Shown here in pieces: positions 46,142 through 55,851 of a stretch of DNA of 64,000 nucleotides. Source of the stretch: Cytophagales bacterium (GTDB lineage Bacteria; Bacteroidota; Bacteroidia; Cytophagales; 172606-1); assembly GCA_030446715.1 (NCBI GenBank), contig JAUJMU010000007.1, positions 1 to 64,000 on the forward strand, in the 5' to 3' direction. Within the stretch, counting starts at the first letter, position 1. Each line of letters starts with the position of its first letter. The translations under genes were made by a program, and so were the position numbers. Under the pieces are notes generated by a model. That model had not been told where the DNA came from. It was given only the letters and a program-made list of their open reading frames with translations, and did no database searches.

Positions 46142-46582
46142 ATGGGAGTCAGAAGAATTTACGTAGCGGGGCTTCTCATTTTCGGGGCTCTGATGCTGGG
46201 CAGCTTTATCATCCTGCGCCATTACACCCTTTCGGAATTGCTGGCCAATCTGAGGGATTTCATTGCGGCGAAAGCATACGATCCCCAGCTACTGCTGCTT
46301 TTGCCGATACTGTTGCTTCCCCCTCTCCCCTTGCTAATGCTTTATTGGTACGCCTCGGCCGGCAGCAGGCCGGAGTTCACGAACCAGTCCCTGGTCCTGC
46401 ATGTATCGGACGGCAAGCAGATTAAAGCCGAGAACCAGCAAATGATCGCGCATCTGCAAAGCCTGCTAAAGATGCCGGAAAATGTAAAGCATAACCCGGC
46501 TGATTTCGCCGGGGAACTCTCGAAACAGCCGATCAAGAGGGCCTATCCTTCTCTGGATGCCGAGGCGCTCCGACTACAGTAG
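46142..46582 (+). CDS. Membrane protein at the head of the tra operon
   Basis: 146 residues. Two membrane spans (IYVAGLLIFGALMLGSFIIL and LLLLLPILLLPPLPLLMLYW), then a cytoplasmic or periplasmic helical tail (GKQIKAENQQMIAHLQSLLK). No tra family recognised. It is first in the rightward transfer operon, 56 bases before the traE-like gene, so a role in the channel or its regulation is likely. Confidence 0.6.
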   Translation: MGVRRIYVAGLLIFGALMLGSFIILRHYTLSELLANLRDFIAAKAYDPQLLLLLPILLLPPLPLLMLYWYASAGSRPEFTNQSLVLHVSDGKQIKAENQQMIAHLQSLLKMPENVKHNPADFAGELSKQPIKRAYPSLDAEALRLQ

Positions 46583-46638
46583 TGCCGGAAGATTGCCTGA
46601 AAACAGTCTTTTTTCATCATACCCAATCCTTTATCACA

Positions 46639-46971
46639 ATGCTTACTAACCCCGTAAACCCTGCCAGAAAATGGCAGATGGCAGTAGTACTGCTGTTTTT
46701 TGTCTCCTTTGCCCACGCCCAGAACACGGCGGGTGGCCTCCAGCTACTGGTGGAGCAAATCAAACTGATTGCCAACATTCTCTTTGTGGGTGCCATTATC
46801 TGGGCTGCGATCCGCACTGTTATAGCTTTCGCCGGAGGCAGCCCTACGGCCATGCGGAATGTGCTTTACACCATCATCATCGCCCTGTTCTGGTTCGGCT
46901 TCAACTACTTCGTGGAGGACATTGCCTCTTCGCTGGGTGGTGTCGGTGCGGGTCAGTACGGAGGTCAGTAA
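46639..46971 (+). CDS. traE: TraE-like conjugative transposon protein (DUF4134, pilin-like)
   Basis: 110 residues. A signal-like N-terminus (WQMAVVLLFFVSFAHAQ) and two further membrane spans (QIKLIANILFVGAIIWAAIR and NVLYTIIIALFWFGFNYFVE) with the short C-terminal tail typical of TraE. It occupies the VirB2-like position of the Bacteroides type IV system, just before traF and traG. Confidence 0.8.
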   Translation: MLTNPVNPARKWQMAVVLLFFVSFAHAQNTAGGLQLLVEQIKLIANILFVGAIIWAAIRTVIAFAGGSPTAMRNVLYTIIIALFWFGFNYFVEDIASSLGGVGAGQYGGQ

Positions 46972-47002
46972 AGGCAGTTGGCATCATTCAGATAATACAG
47001 CT

Positions 47003-47323
47003 ATGGTAACACGTCGCTACCTCGAAAAAAAGTCCACGGTGCTGGGCCTGCCCATGTACCAGTTGGGGCTGCTCGTGATGGGGATGGTCATGATGATCGT
47101 GGTGAGCAGCCTGCTGAAACTGGCTACCCCGCAGTACCGCTGGTTCAACCATCTGACAGTGGTACTGGTAGCAGGCGGTTATTTCCTGCTCAGGTACGCC
47201 GCCGGCAAGCGGCACCCTTCGTACCTGGCTTCCGTGCTCAGTTTCAAGTTGCTGCAACGCCGTCACCCCTACGAGCCTACGGCGCACAGCATCATGAATG
47301 CCCGGCAGCCGGTTAAAATGTGA
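47003..47323 (+). CDS. traF: TraF-like conjugative transposon protein (DUF4133, VirB3-like)
   Basis: 106 residues. It begins MVTRRYLEKKSTVLGLPMYQ, has two membrane spans (LGLLVMGMVMMIVVSSLLKL; FNHLTVVLVAGGYFLLRYAA) and ends RHPSYLASVLSFKLLQRRHP. Its size and place between traE and traG match TraF. Its stop overlaps the GTG start of traG (GTGA). Confidence 0.8.
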   Translation: MVTRRYLEKKSTVLGLPMYQLGLLVMGMVMMIVVSSLLKLATPQYRWFNHLTVVLVAGGYFLLRYAAGKRHPSYLASVLSFKLLQRRHPYEPTAHSIMNARQPVKM

Positions 47324-49833
47324 GAGTGATTCTAAACGCTACTTTCGTGCGAAAAACAATTGACGACCTGTTGCCCGTTTTTGCCCTCGAAGGCGGGCAA
47401 CTCATCTTAAAGGACGGCCGGGTGGCCGCAGGCTTCCGGATTACCCCGCAGGAGATGGAGAAGTTGCCGGCGAGCGGGTACCAGGCAATAGCTGATTATT
47501 GGGTCGGGGCCTGTAAAACCTTGCCGGTGGGCGCTACCGTGCAGAAGCTGGATTTCTACTACTACCAGCCCTACCGGGCAAACTACACCGACAAAACCTT
47601 CTTTGAGCGCAGCGCCATCAACCACTTCTACAACCGGCTCGTGCTGCAGCATCAGAGTTACCTGTTTCTTTCGCTTGGCCACGCCCGGCAACCCGACTCC
47701 AATCCGGTCAATACGCTCTTCGCCTGGGGCAAGCCCTTCGGAATGAGCAATCCTTTCGATGGCATTGAAGGGCGCATGGAACTCCTGCCCCGGCTGGCCC
47801 GGGAGTTTACCGGCCTGCTGAACGCGGCCGGTATCGGCGCCCAGCCGCTCGATGAGGAAGGTCTCTCAGCCGTGTACCGGATGTACTTCAACCTGGAGTT
47901 TGATCCGGTACCAGGCACTTTCCAGCGTCCTTTCCACGCCTCGGATAATTGCGCCGTGCTGGGGGAAAAGAAGCTGAATGTAATCTCGATGCTCCACCAG
48001 GCGGGTATCGTGGAGAGTGCCGTACACAATCAGACGGGGGTTGCTTCTCCTTTTATCTATCCACTTACGCACTACCTGCAAATGCCGCACATGCTCTCCG
48101 TATCGGCAACGGTGCTGGATACGGAGAAAACGCTGAAGGCCCTTGATTCGGAAAACAAACTCAACCGGTTCATGGACTTTCTCTCCACGCAGGATAACCT
48201 CAAGAAGACGGAGGAGATCACCTCTTTTACCCACGAAGTGAGAACCCACAACCAGAACATTCTGCACGTGAATGCTTCGGTCACCGTGTGGGACACTGAC
48301 GACCAGGTGAGGCAGGCTTACGTGCACGAAGTGGCGAAAGCCTTCGGGCAAATGGGCGGAACAACGCCTTTCGTGGAGACGATGGACACGGCGAATCTCT
48401 TTATAAGCAATGCCCCTGGCAACGGTTTCCACAACTACCGCAAACTCCTGATGACGGGGGACAACGCGGCCCTCTACCAGAACTTCATCTCCAACTACCG
48501 GCAGGTAACAGGAGGCGACGAACTGCTCTGCGACCGCTTCCGCAATCCGCTCCGGGTAAAGCTGTTCAACACGAACCTCAACAACCAGAACTCGGTCACC
48601 ATCGGCCCTTCCGGTTCGGGTAAAAGCTACACGATCGGTAGCCTCGTGGTGCAACGTTACGAGCTGGGATACACGCAGATTATCCTTGACGTAGGCGGCA
48701 CGTACCTGAGCCTGATGACGGCCCTGGACGGAAAATACTTCGAATATGACCCGGAGCGGCCCCTGAATCTGAACCCGTTCCTGGTGGAGCGGGACGAGGA
48801 AGGCACCTACCGTTTGTCCGGGGATAAAATCAATTTCCTTACTTCCCTGTTCTCGGTGATCTGGAAGGGTGCAAGGGGAGAGATCAACCAGGCCCAGCGG
48901 GCAGTGTTTACCAAGCTGTTGCCCAGGTACTACACTCATTATAATAAAGAGTACATGGAGCAGCGCACGGACGTTCCTCCTTCAGTTCCCGGGTTTTACG
49001 GGTGGCTGGAAGGCTTCGAAAAGAATGATCCGGCAGAATATGCCCGTCTCTCGCGGACCTTTGATTTCACGGAATTCCTGATCGTGCTGGAGCCTTTCGC
49101 CACGGGCAAGTACAGGGATGTGCTCAGTTCGGCTACCCACGAAGACGTATCCGAAGAGAAACTCCTCTGCTTCGACATGGCCCGGATCAAGAAGAATCCC
49201 ATGCTCTACCCGGTTGTGTCTTTGCTCATCACGGAACTGGCCCTTGACGTCATCCGCAAGTACCCCGAAGGGCGAAAGTACTTCTACATGGACGAGGCAT
49301 GGAGCATGCTATCGGATTCAATGGGAGACTTTGTGGAATCCATGTACCGGACGGTGCGGAAGAACAACGGGGCCATGTGCATCATCACGCAGGGCATCCA
49401 CGAAATCGTTTCTTCTCCCATCGGGCACGCCATCCTGCAAAACGCCGCCACGCAGATCATCCTCAACCACACCGACGCGACGGAGATTGTAAAACTTGCC
49501 CAGCACCTTGGGTTTACCGATCACGAAGTGCAACTCATCCGATCCATCCGCAGAAACGATCCGGAGGGCTACCGGGAACTGTTCATCAAGCAGGGTGACT
49601 ACGCCAAGGTGTACCTGATGGAAGTCTCCCCGGCCATGGATGCCATTCTTACTTCCAAGCCCGAAGAAAGGGACTACCTGCGTAAGCTGCAAAAGCAGTT
49701 CGGCGGCAACATTCACGCCGCCGTCAATCAGTACATTGAGTGGAAGCAGATGAGGAAAGTAAATCCTGAAGGGTCTGCCGCCAAGAGCCCTTCACCCGTA
49801 AAGGAGGTGGTATCAGAAGGGAGGACTTCATGA
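47320..49833 (+). CDS. traG: TraG-like conjugation ATPase (VirB4 family)
   Basis: 837 residues from a GTG that overlaps the traF stop. Walker A GPSGSGKS (429-436) in TIGPSGSGKSYTIGSLVVQR. Walker B is in KYFYMDEAWSMLSDSMGDF, followed by ITQGIHEIVSSPIGHAILQN. The N-terminal 400 residues form the VirB4-type domain (LPVFALEGGQLILKDGRVAA, TLPVGATVQKLDFYYYQPYR). It energises assembly of the transfer channel in the known system. Full length and intact. Its ATGA end overlaps traJ. Confidence 0.92.
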   Translation: MRVILNATFVRKTIDDLLPVFALEGGQLILKDGRVAAGFRITPQEMEKLPASGYQAIADYWVGACKTLPVGATVQKLDFYYYQPYRANYTDKTFFERSAINHFYNRLVLQHQSYLFLSLGHARQPDSNPVNTLFAWGKPFGMSNPFDGIEGRMELLPRLAREFTGLLNAAGIGAQPLDEEGLSAVYRMYFNLEFDPVPGTFQRPFHASDNCAVLGEKKLNVISMLHQAGIVESAVHNQTGVASPFIYPLTHYLQMPHMLSVSATVLDTEKTLKALDSENKLNRFMDFLSTQDNLKKTEEITSFTHEVRTHNQNILHVNASVTVWDTDDQVRQAYVHEVAKAFGQMGGTTPFVETMDTANLFISNAPGNGFHNYRKLLMTGDNAALYQNFISNYRQVTGGDELLCDRFRNPLRVKLFNTNLNNQNSVTIGPSGSGKSYTIGSLVVQRYELGYTQIILDVGGTYLSLMTALDGKYFEYDPERPLNLNPFLVERDEEGTYRLSGDKINFLTSLFSVIWKGARGEINQAQRAVFTKLLPRYYTHYNKEYMEQRTDVPPSVPGFYGWLEGFEKNDPAEYARLSRTFDFTEFLIVLEPFATGKYRDVLSSATHEDVSEEKLLCFDMARIKKNPMLYPVVSLLITELALDVIRKYPEGRKYFYMDEAWSMLSDSMGDFVESMYRTVRKNNGAMCIITQGIHEIVSSPIGHAILQNAATQIILNHTDATEIVKLAQHLGFTDHEVQLIRSIRRNDPEGYRELFIKQGDYAKVYLMEVSPAMDAILTSKPEERDYLRKLQKQFGGNIHAAVNQYIEWKQMRKVNPEGSAAKSPSPVKEVVSEGRTS

Positions 49834-51026
49834 ACAACTGGGGCCAGATAGACGCCGGTTTCCTGAGCCTGGTCGAGCTTCTGATGAACCAGATCCGGGC
49901 CAACTGCCTGTTTCTGGTACCGGCCTTTATGCTGATGGGGTTTATCGTTGCCCTCATCCGGGCCGTGTTCACGGGTAGCGAGATGATGCTGGACCCGGGA
50001 TTTATCATCCGGGCCGTAGTGATCTGGTTCATCCTGTTCAACTACGTGGAACTGACGGACATCATCACCGGGGCAATCGAAGGGTTCAGGAACCTGGTTC
50101 CGGCCCCCGACGGTCTGATGACCCGGCTCAACAATTTCGCCACTTCGGTAGTCACCCTGAAGCCGGCCGATCCCGATCCGAATGCCTCGCCCATGGACCG
50201 GCTGCTGGATTTCGCGCAGGGGGCCTTCAACTTCCAGTTCGGCTTGCAGTACTGGCTGGTGAGCCTGATCGAGCAGGGTGCTACGATGGTGATCCGCCTC
50301 GGCTACGAAAAGCTCCGGGCGATGCTTCTGGCCTTTCTTACCGTGGCTGGCCCCTTGTCGCTGACGCTGTCGGTGTTTCCGGGAATGGAAAAGGTGGCCG
50401 GGCACTGGTTCCGGGGCTGGTTTGTGGTGCACATGTGGTCGGTGACCTTGCGGGTGCTGGACTCAATCATCGTGGCTTACAACCAGACGGTGTTTGACGC
50501 CGCGATGCGGAGCGGCGAGACGGCCTTCATGGATTCCATCCTCATCAACGTCGTCTGCGTGCTGATGTACTTTCTGGTACCCAGCCTGACCTCCTACTTT
50601 GTGGGGTATGCCGCAACGAGTGGCTTTTTCGGTAAACTGGCCGGGGTGGTAGCCTCGGGCGCGAAAGTAGCAGCCTTCGGCGCCGGGGCATTCGGAAAAA
50701 TAGCCGGCGGTGCAGGAGCTGCCGGGTCTGTCTCCACGGGAAGCGGCGCCCTGGCAACTGTCAGCGGCGGAGGGGGTGGCGGGAGTGGCGGCGGTTCGCC
50801 GGCTTTGCCCACCGGACCTAATCCGCCCCTTGCATTAGGCCCCGGCGGCGGTTGTTTGCTGGGCGGCGGCTCTCCCGTAGGATTGCCCCCGGGAGGCGGT
50901 CCGCTTCCCCCGCTTTCGGGTGCCAATGCCTCCTCCATTCCGGTAAGGCAACTGCCCGTTACTCCGCAACCCCGTCCGGTACCGCTCCCGGCACCGGCTT
51001 ACACCCCTTACGAAGTAGTATCCTGA
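49830..51026 (+). CDS. traJ: TraJ-like membrane protein (VirB6-like)
   Basis: 398 residues. At least five membrane spans (CLFLVPAFMLMGFIVALIRA, FIIRAVVIWFILFNYVELTD, SILINVVCVLMYFLVPSLTS). The last 100 residues are an unusual Gly/Pro-rich tail (GGGGGGSGGGSPALPTGPNP). It starts inside the traG stop (4-base overlap). It probably forms the inner-membrane pore; the tail is longer than I would expect for TraJ and may interact with the periplasmic channel. Confidence 0.75.
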   Translation: MNNWGQIDAGFLSLVELLMNQIRANCLFLVPAFMLMGFIVALIRAVFTGSEMMLDPGFIIRAVVIWFILFNYVELTDIITGAIEGFRNLVPAPDGLMTRLNNFATSVVTLKPADPDPNASPMDRLLDFAQGAFNFQFGLQYWLVSLIEQGATMVIRLGYEKLRAMLLAFLTVAGPLSLTLSVFPGMEKVAGHWFRGWFVVHMWSVTLRVLDSIIVAYNQTVFDAAMRSGETAFMDSILINVVCVLMYFLVPSLTSYFVGYAATSGFFGKLAGVVASGAKVAAFGAGAFGKIAGGAGAAGSVSTGSGALATVSGGGGGGSGGGSPALPTGPNPPLALGPGGGCLLGGGSPVGLPPGGGPLPPLSGANASSIPVRQLPVTPQPRPVPLPAPAYTPYEVVS

Positions 51027-51044
51027 CACCAAAAATACCATTCA

Positions 51045-51675
51045 ATGAACACTGGCCTGAACGCGGCGCCTATCGTTGCGCCTGATTTTAACAAAGCTTT
51101 CAAAATCACCCAGGCAATTGCCATCACGGCAGTGGGCCTGCTTGTCCTCTCCAACTTCATCTGGGCGGCCGCCTACTTTATTGCCAAAAGAGACGGCCAG
51201 GAAAGGGTGTACGTCGTTTCCGACGGGGGTACGGTGGCCTGCTACCCTTACCGGAAACTACCGCCCGACGGTGTACGAAGCCAGGAACCACGCCCGGAAC
51301 TTCATGTCCCTGATGCACTCTCATGATGCGGGCAATTACAACGACCGCATCAATGCGGCCCTCAAGCTGGTAGACAAAAAGGTGGGCGCCCGGCTTTACA
51401 ACCGCATGAAAAAGGGAGGTATCCTTGAGCACTACACCCGCTTCAACAGCCGCACGGAAATAGAAGTGGATTCGGTAGTAGTGGACGTGAGCGTAGAGCC
51501 TTACAAAGGCTCAATCTACACCCGGCAGCTATACAAGTACGATACCGAGTCGCAGCTCATCCCCATTGCCGCCGACTTCGAGATGATCCGTACGCACCGC
51601 TCGGAAGCCAATCCCTTCGGCTTGCTCATCACCAACTTCGACTACAAAGCCTACTCCCCTAAACCAGTACGCTAA
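51045..51675 (+). pseudogene. traK: TraK-like channel protein (VirB8-like), frameshifted
   Basis: It begins NAAPIVAPDFNKAFKITQAI with one membrane span (ITAVGLLVLSNFIWAAAYFI) up to VSDGGTVACYPYR. The frame changes near 51,250 and continues with RPTVYEARNHARNFMSLMHS, KKVGARLYNRMKKGGILEHY and ITNFDYKAYSPKPVR: the TraK pattern. One indel in CCGGAAACTACC explains the break. An inactive traK would block transfer, so a sequencing error should be excluded first. It shares its last base with the next start. Confidence 0.8.
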
Positions 51676-52610
51676 TGAAGAGACCATCCTGTACCGCTTA
51701 TAAAAGCTTTTTCTTTCAATGTTTAGCCCTCTGCGTGTTGCTTTCGGAGCCCTCATTAACGCAGAACAAGACCAGGGAGTCGCCCTACGATACAGTCTTT
51801 GTATCGGGCGGAATGACCACGTACATGATCTTCCCCGAGAATGTAGCGGTGATGGACCTGGGCTCCAAAGGCTACGTGGGCAAGATCGAGAGTGGCAACA
51901 TGCTCTACCTGAAGCCGCTAAGCGCCAGCGTTGCCCCTTCTTCCCTCCTGGTCAGGACAACCGGGGACAGAATCTACCTTCATTACATTGCCTGTAAGCG
52001 CCAGCCTGACAAAATATTCTGGGATTACAGGGCTGATACGTTGGTGGAGACTATGCCGGCTGGAATCAACGCAGCCCAAACAGTAACCCGGCCCCGAATG
52101 GTGTATCTCAAGCAACTGGAGTTTTTGAAAAAGCAGAAGAAAAGGAAACTGGCCCGGTACGCATATAGTGGGATAAAGATGACGGTAAGCAACCTTGCCG
52201 TGGACCGCGAGGCGGTATACGTTTTGGTAGATGTCGAGAACAACACGTCCGTTCCTTACAAACTGGACTACGTGAGCTTTACCTATAAGGAACGCCGCTC
52301 GAAAAAATCCCGCCGAAGAATTGTCCCGCAAGAAAATGTGGTGGAGCCACTGGCTCAACAGGCAGCCACTGCGATTGCACCGCAGGGTAAGGAGTGCCTG
52401 GCCTACGCACTTCCGCTGTACGCCGGCACGAACAAAGGCTTTCTGGAAGTAGTCGTCCGGGAAGCGGACGGCAACCGGTTGCTTTCGGGGATCATTCCGG
52501 CCAGGAAAATCGCCCGTAGCATTTTCCTGGCTTCCCCAAATAATGCCGGTAGAGCGCAATCAGAAGCAGCCAATGAACCACTTCCCAATTCTCAAAGCGA
52601 TGTCCCTTAA
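51675..52610 (+). CDS. traN: TraN-like outer channel protein (DUF4138, VirB9-like)
   Basis: 311 residues with a signal peptide (FFFQCLALCVLLSEPSLTQ). Beta-rich N-terminal domain (TVFVSGGMTTYMIFPENVAV, MDLGSKGYVGKIESGNMLYL) and a C-terminal domain (VYVLVDVENNTSVPYKLDYV, SFTYKERRSKKSRRRIVPQE), as in TraN. It lies before traM, whereas in CTnDOT traM precedes traN. Confidence 0.75.
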   Translation: MKRPSCTAYKSFFFQCLALCVLLSEPSLTQNKTRESPYDTVFVSGGMTTYMIFPENVAVMDLGSKGYVGKIESGNMLYLKPLSASVAPSSLLVRTTGDRIYLHYIACKRQPDKIFWDYRADTLVETMPAGINAAQTVTRPRMVYLKQLEFLKKQKKRKLARYAYSGIKMTVSNLAVDREAVYVLVDVENNTSVPYKLDYVSFTYKERRSKKSRRRIVPQENVVEPLAQQAATAIAPQGKECLAYALPLYAGTNKGFLEVVVREADGNRLLSGIIPARKIARSIFLASPNNAGRAQSEAANEPLPNSQSDVP

Positions 52611-53799
52611 ACAAACCCTCGAAAAAATAACCAGTAAACGCTCCGCGGCAATTGCTTCCTCCAGGAAGCGGCAGCTCATCCTGCGGGTGGCAGGGGCTTT
52701 CGTACTGCTGATCGTGGCTTTGTACTTTGTGCGCCAGTTCAATGCGTTGATGAAAGAGCGGCAGATCGGACTTACCCCTCCTTCCCGCAGTGAACGACTC
52801 GATACGACCAGCAGCAAACCGGCCGCCCTCACCAAGCTCTACGAACAGGAAGAAAAGAACCGATACCGGGATTCGCTGGCACTGGCCCGGGAAGACAAGG
52901 CCCTCCAGTACATTGTTATGGACTGGGAGAACCTGTATGACGTCCGCAAGAAGCAAGCTCTCAGTCAACCTCCGTCCGAATCACATGCTACTGATTCCCT
53001 GGCTGCTCTGCTCAAAATGCTCAAAGCAAAAGATTCGTCCCGCGTTGCCGTTTCGCCGGCAGGAGCAAAAAAGCAAGGCGGAGTGAAACGAATGCAGGGT
53101 AAACCGAACCATCGCCGGCCGGGCTACGCTACCCGGAAAGCGGACAGACAGGAACCCTTTTCTTCCGCTTCCCTCCCGGCTGACCCCTTCAATACGGTGA
53201 GGGCCTCTGATTTTGCCGTAGTAGCCAATAATCCCTCTCCTACTTTTGCTCCGTCTGCCTCTCCTGGCCGGGTAAGGGTAGCAAGTGAACCGGCTTCCGG
53301 AGGCATTGCCGGCGAGTTAATTCCGGCGGTTGTGCACGGGGAGCACAAGATTGCCCCAGGCAGTAAAGTAACGTTTCGCACCCTGAAGGATGGCTATTCG
53401 AACGGCAGAATGCTTCCCAAAAATACGCTGGTTACGGCCATTGCCGACTTTGGCAAGGGTCGGATTACCTTCTCGAATTTCCGGGCGAAGGTAGCCGGCA
53501 CCGGTGGCTCCCAGGCGGGTGTCCTTTTATCCATGAATTGCTATGACCCGGATCTGATTGCCGGTATCTCATTTCAGGACCAGCCGGCGGTGGAAGCCGA
53601 ACTGGGACGGGGAACGTTATCCTCCCTGACGAGTGCAGTGGGTGACTTGAGCGCTAACATTCCCTACGGCTCCCTGGCAAGGGCCAGTTCTACGCTGGCC
53701 CGGGGTGCCATCAGGGGCGCCGCCCACGGCCGGCAGCAGTTCATTTACCTCTCGGACGGCTACAAGGTGCTTCTGGAACCGCAATCCCTCAAACAATAA
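52600..53799 (+). CDS. traM: TraM-like channel protein (VirB10-like)
   Basis: 399 residues from the ATG at 52600, which overlaps the traN stop by 11 bases; in-frame ATGs at 52543 and 52573 are alternatives. One membrane span near the N-terminus (LILRVAGAFVLLIVALYFVR), a long charged linker, then the C-terminal beta barrel-like domain (VHGEHKIAPGSKVTFRTLKD, FSNFRAKVAGTGGSQAGVLL) typical of TraM. It would span inner to outer membrane. Confidence 0.8.
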   Translation: MSLKQTLEKITSKRSAAIASSRKRQLILRVAGAFVLLIVALYFVRQFNALMKERQIGLTPPSRSERLDTTSSKPAALTKLYEQEEKNRYRDSLALAREDKALQYIVMDWENLYDVRKKQALSQPPSESHATDSLAALLKMLKAKDSSRVAVSPAGAKKQGGVKRMQGKPNHRRPGYATRKADRQEPFSSASLPADPFNTVRASDFAVVANNPSPTFAPSASPGRVRVASEPASGGIAGELIPAVVHGEHKIAPGSKVTFRTLKDGYSNGRMLPKNTLVTAIADFGKGRITFSNFRAKVAGTGGSQAGVLLSMNCYDPDLIAGISFQDQPAVEAELGRGTLSSLTSAVGDLSANIPYGSLARASSTLARGAIRGAAHGRQQFIYLSDGYKVLLEPQSLKQ

Positions 53800-53818
53800 T
53801 CTAAACCAAAGTCAACCC

Positions 53819-54982
53819 ATGAAAAAGCTAGTGGTGTGTATGGCGATTCTTTTGCTTTCGCGGGCCTCGTTTGCAGCCGGCATTCCCGTTACCGACATTC
53901 CCCGGTTGATCCTAGAATTTATTACGAACCAGGTTCTCATGGAGAAAGACCAGGTGGTACAGGCCGATAAACTCAGGAAGCTGGTCGAGGTGCTCCTAGA
54001 AGCAAAGCAGATCCGGGCGCGGCACACGGAGCTGCGGGCAATGGACGAGGATATGGAAAAGGAACTGATGCTCGTGAGGCAGGTTGAAAATCTGAAACTG
54101 CATGACATCCTGAGAATCACTGAGAAGGTGATTGCCGTGACCAATGAACTCTACGCGGAAGACCTGCCCTTCCTGGAGGAATACGCCTTGTTGAAAGACG
54201 CCCTTCCCGGGGTTGAAGGGGCCAATGAGGTGTACGACTTTATGGTCGGCAGTGCTTCTCTCTACGGCGAGATAACCGGCCGGGCTCCCGCCACTTACCA
54301 GGAAAGTGCGGAACTCCTCCAGCAACAGGCCATCCGGCAGTATGGCGTGGAGGTAGACGCCGCCAAAAGGGCGTTGCACGCGGCGCTTTCGTATCACCAG
54401 CTCTCAGTTGACTTACGGGAGCAGGCCGCCGACCTCTCCCAAAAAGTAAACATCGAAGGAAGCTGGTCCATGACGGGCATCGGTGATCTGTTTTCGGACC
54501 TGCCCGACATCGGGGGCGGGATACCGGGGCTGGAAGATATGTTTGACCTGTCCGAAAAGATCAGAGACTGGTCAGCCGACATTCGCCGGAAGGTAGGCTT
54601 GGGAGACACAGATAACCTGTTCGGGGGCGGCGGGGACAAGTCTGACAAGATCGGGGAGGCCGTGCAAGAGGTAGTCAGCGGCTTCGACTTTGCTGGTTTA
54701 TTCCAAACCGTCATCGGGCTGCCAGGAGGAGAATCAGCAGCGGAAGCACCCGCCTACGCCTTGGAGTTTGAGAAACAAGGCCTGCGCTTGACCACGGGAG
54801 AACGCATCGAAGTGCAAGGCATTGCCCTCGACAACCTGGAGCAGTCGCTGGAACTGCAATCGGAAGCGGACCGGCTCATCACCGAAACCCTGGAAAAGAG
54901 TGAACACCAGCATAAAGTGGACCAGACGTACCACAATGCCCTCTTCCGCAAAAGCCTGCTCGAAATACCTTTTACTCCCTGA
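53819..54982 (+). CDS. Periplasmic conjugation protein with helical repeats (VirB5/TraI-like), copy 1
   Basis: 387 residues from the ATG at 53819; signal peptide MKKLVVCMAILLLSRASFAA. The mature protein is helical (NQVLMEKDQVVQADKLRKLV, LRITEKVIAVTNELYAEDLP, SAELLQQQAIRQYGVEVDAA), with a Gly-rich insert (DIGGGIPGLEDMFDLSEKI, NLFGGGGDKS). The first third and last third align by eye with the next gene's product (both have LPFLEEY/LPFMEEY and TTGERIEVQ/STGERIKAQ), so they are paralogues. VirB5- or TraI-like is inferred from signal, helicity and position. Confidence 0.65.
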   Translation: MKKLVVCMAILLLSRASFAAGIPVTDIPRLILEFITNQVLMEKDQVVQADKLRKLVEVLLEAKQIRARHTELRAMDEDMEKELMLVRQVENLKLHDILRITEKVIAVTNELYAEDLPFLEEYALLKDALPGVEGANEVYDFMVGSASLYGEITGRAPATYQESAELLQQQAIRQYGVEVDAAKRALHAALSYHQLSVDLREQAADLSQKVNIEGSWSMTGIGDLFSDLPDIGGGIPGLEDMFDLSEKIRDWSADIRRKVGLGDTDNLFGGGGDKSDKIGEAVQEVVSGFDFAGLFQTVIGLPGGESAAEAPAYALEFEKQGLRLTTGERIEVQGIALDNLEQSLELQSEADRLITETLEKSEHQHKVDQTYHNALFRKSLLEIPFTP

Positions 54983-55001
54983 CCTAAAAACAGTGACCAC
55001 C

Positions 55002-55832
55002 ATGAAAAAGCTACTGATTCTTTGCCTTTTGTGCCTCTGCCCGCTGCTGGTTCGGGCGCAGATACCCGTAGTGGACGGACTGTCCAACAAGCAGTTGCTC
55101 AATGAGCTTGCAAAATGGGTGCAGGATTACGCCAAACAATACGGCCAGCAGGTCAATCTGGAAAAGATATTTGGGGAAAATAAAAATACGAATGCGCAAA
55201 TAACAGCGTTACTGCAATTAAAGCAACAAATCGAAAAAGGGCTTTACAGCGTAAAGGACTTTCAAAAGTTGCGCATCAGTGATTTGAGCCGTATATTAAA
55301 AGAAGTGTACGGGGTCGGTTCGCCCGTTGATTATGGGCGCGATCTACCATTCATGGAGGAGTACGGGGCGTACCTCGGCCAACCTGCTTCGGTGGGCAAT
55401 GCCGATGGGTTGTACAACTACCTGCTGGCCAGTACGGGCGCCTACCGGCCCGAGGAAAGCGGCACCCTGAATGGATACCTGAAGCAGGCCAAAGAGCAGC
55501 AAGCCAAGGCGTACTCCATTCACGTAGCCGCCCAGAAACGGAAGATGGCCACGGCCATGACCTATAAGCGCCTGGCGGAACGGTTCGTCGGGCTGGCCGA
55601 AGATTTAGCGGCGCAGGTGAACGCAGACGGGGAGCACCGGATGAGTACGGGTGAACGGATAAAGGCCCAGAAGATGGCCAACGATTACATGATTAAGTCG
55701 GTGCAGATGAAACAAAAGGCCGATCAGCTGCTGCAGGAAGCCACGCAGAAGTCAGCGGTTGTGCAGCAGGTTGATCAGTCGAGGCAGTATTATCTGAACC
55801 GCAAGGCACTGGAGCAGATTGCGATTGATTAA
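55002..55832 (+). CDS. Periplasmic conjugation protein (VirB5/TraI-like), copy 2
   Basis: 276 residues; signal peptide MKKLLILCLLCLCPLLVRAQ. Helical mature part (LAKWVQDYAKQYGQQVNLEK, ALLQLKQQIEKGLYSVKDFQ, LKQAKEQQAKAYSIHVAAQK). It shares the LPFMEEY and STGERIKAQ segments with the preceding gene but lacks its Gly-rich insert. It lies 19 bases downstream of copy 1. Confidence 0.65.
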   Translation: MKKLLILCLLCLCPLLVRAQIPVVDGLSNKQLLNELAKWVQDYAKQYGQQVNLEKIFGENKNTNAQITALLQLKQQIEKGLYSVKDFQKLRISDLSRILKEVYGVGSPVDYGRDLPFMEEYGAYLGQPASVGNADGLYNYLLASTGAYRPEESGTLNGYLKQAKEQQAKAYSIHVAAQKRKMATAMTYKRLAERFVGLAEDLAAQVNADGEHRMSTGERIKAQKMANDYMIKSVQMKQKADQLLQEATQKSAVVQQVDQSRQYYLNRKALEQIAID

Positions 55833-55851
55833 TAGCATACTTACAACCACT

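Noticed and set aside
47866-48939. 357-codon - strand frame opposite traG
   Set aside because: It lies fully within an intact VirB4-like ATPase gene; its Val/His/Arg-rich composition is that of a shadow frame.
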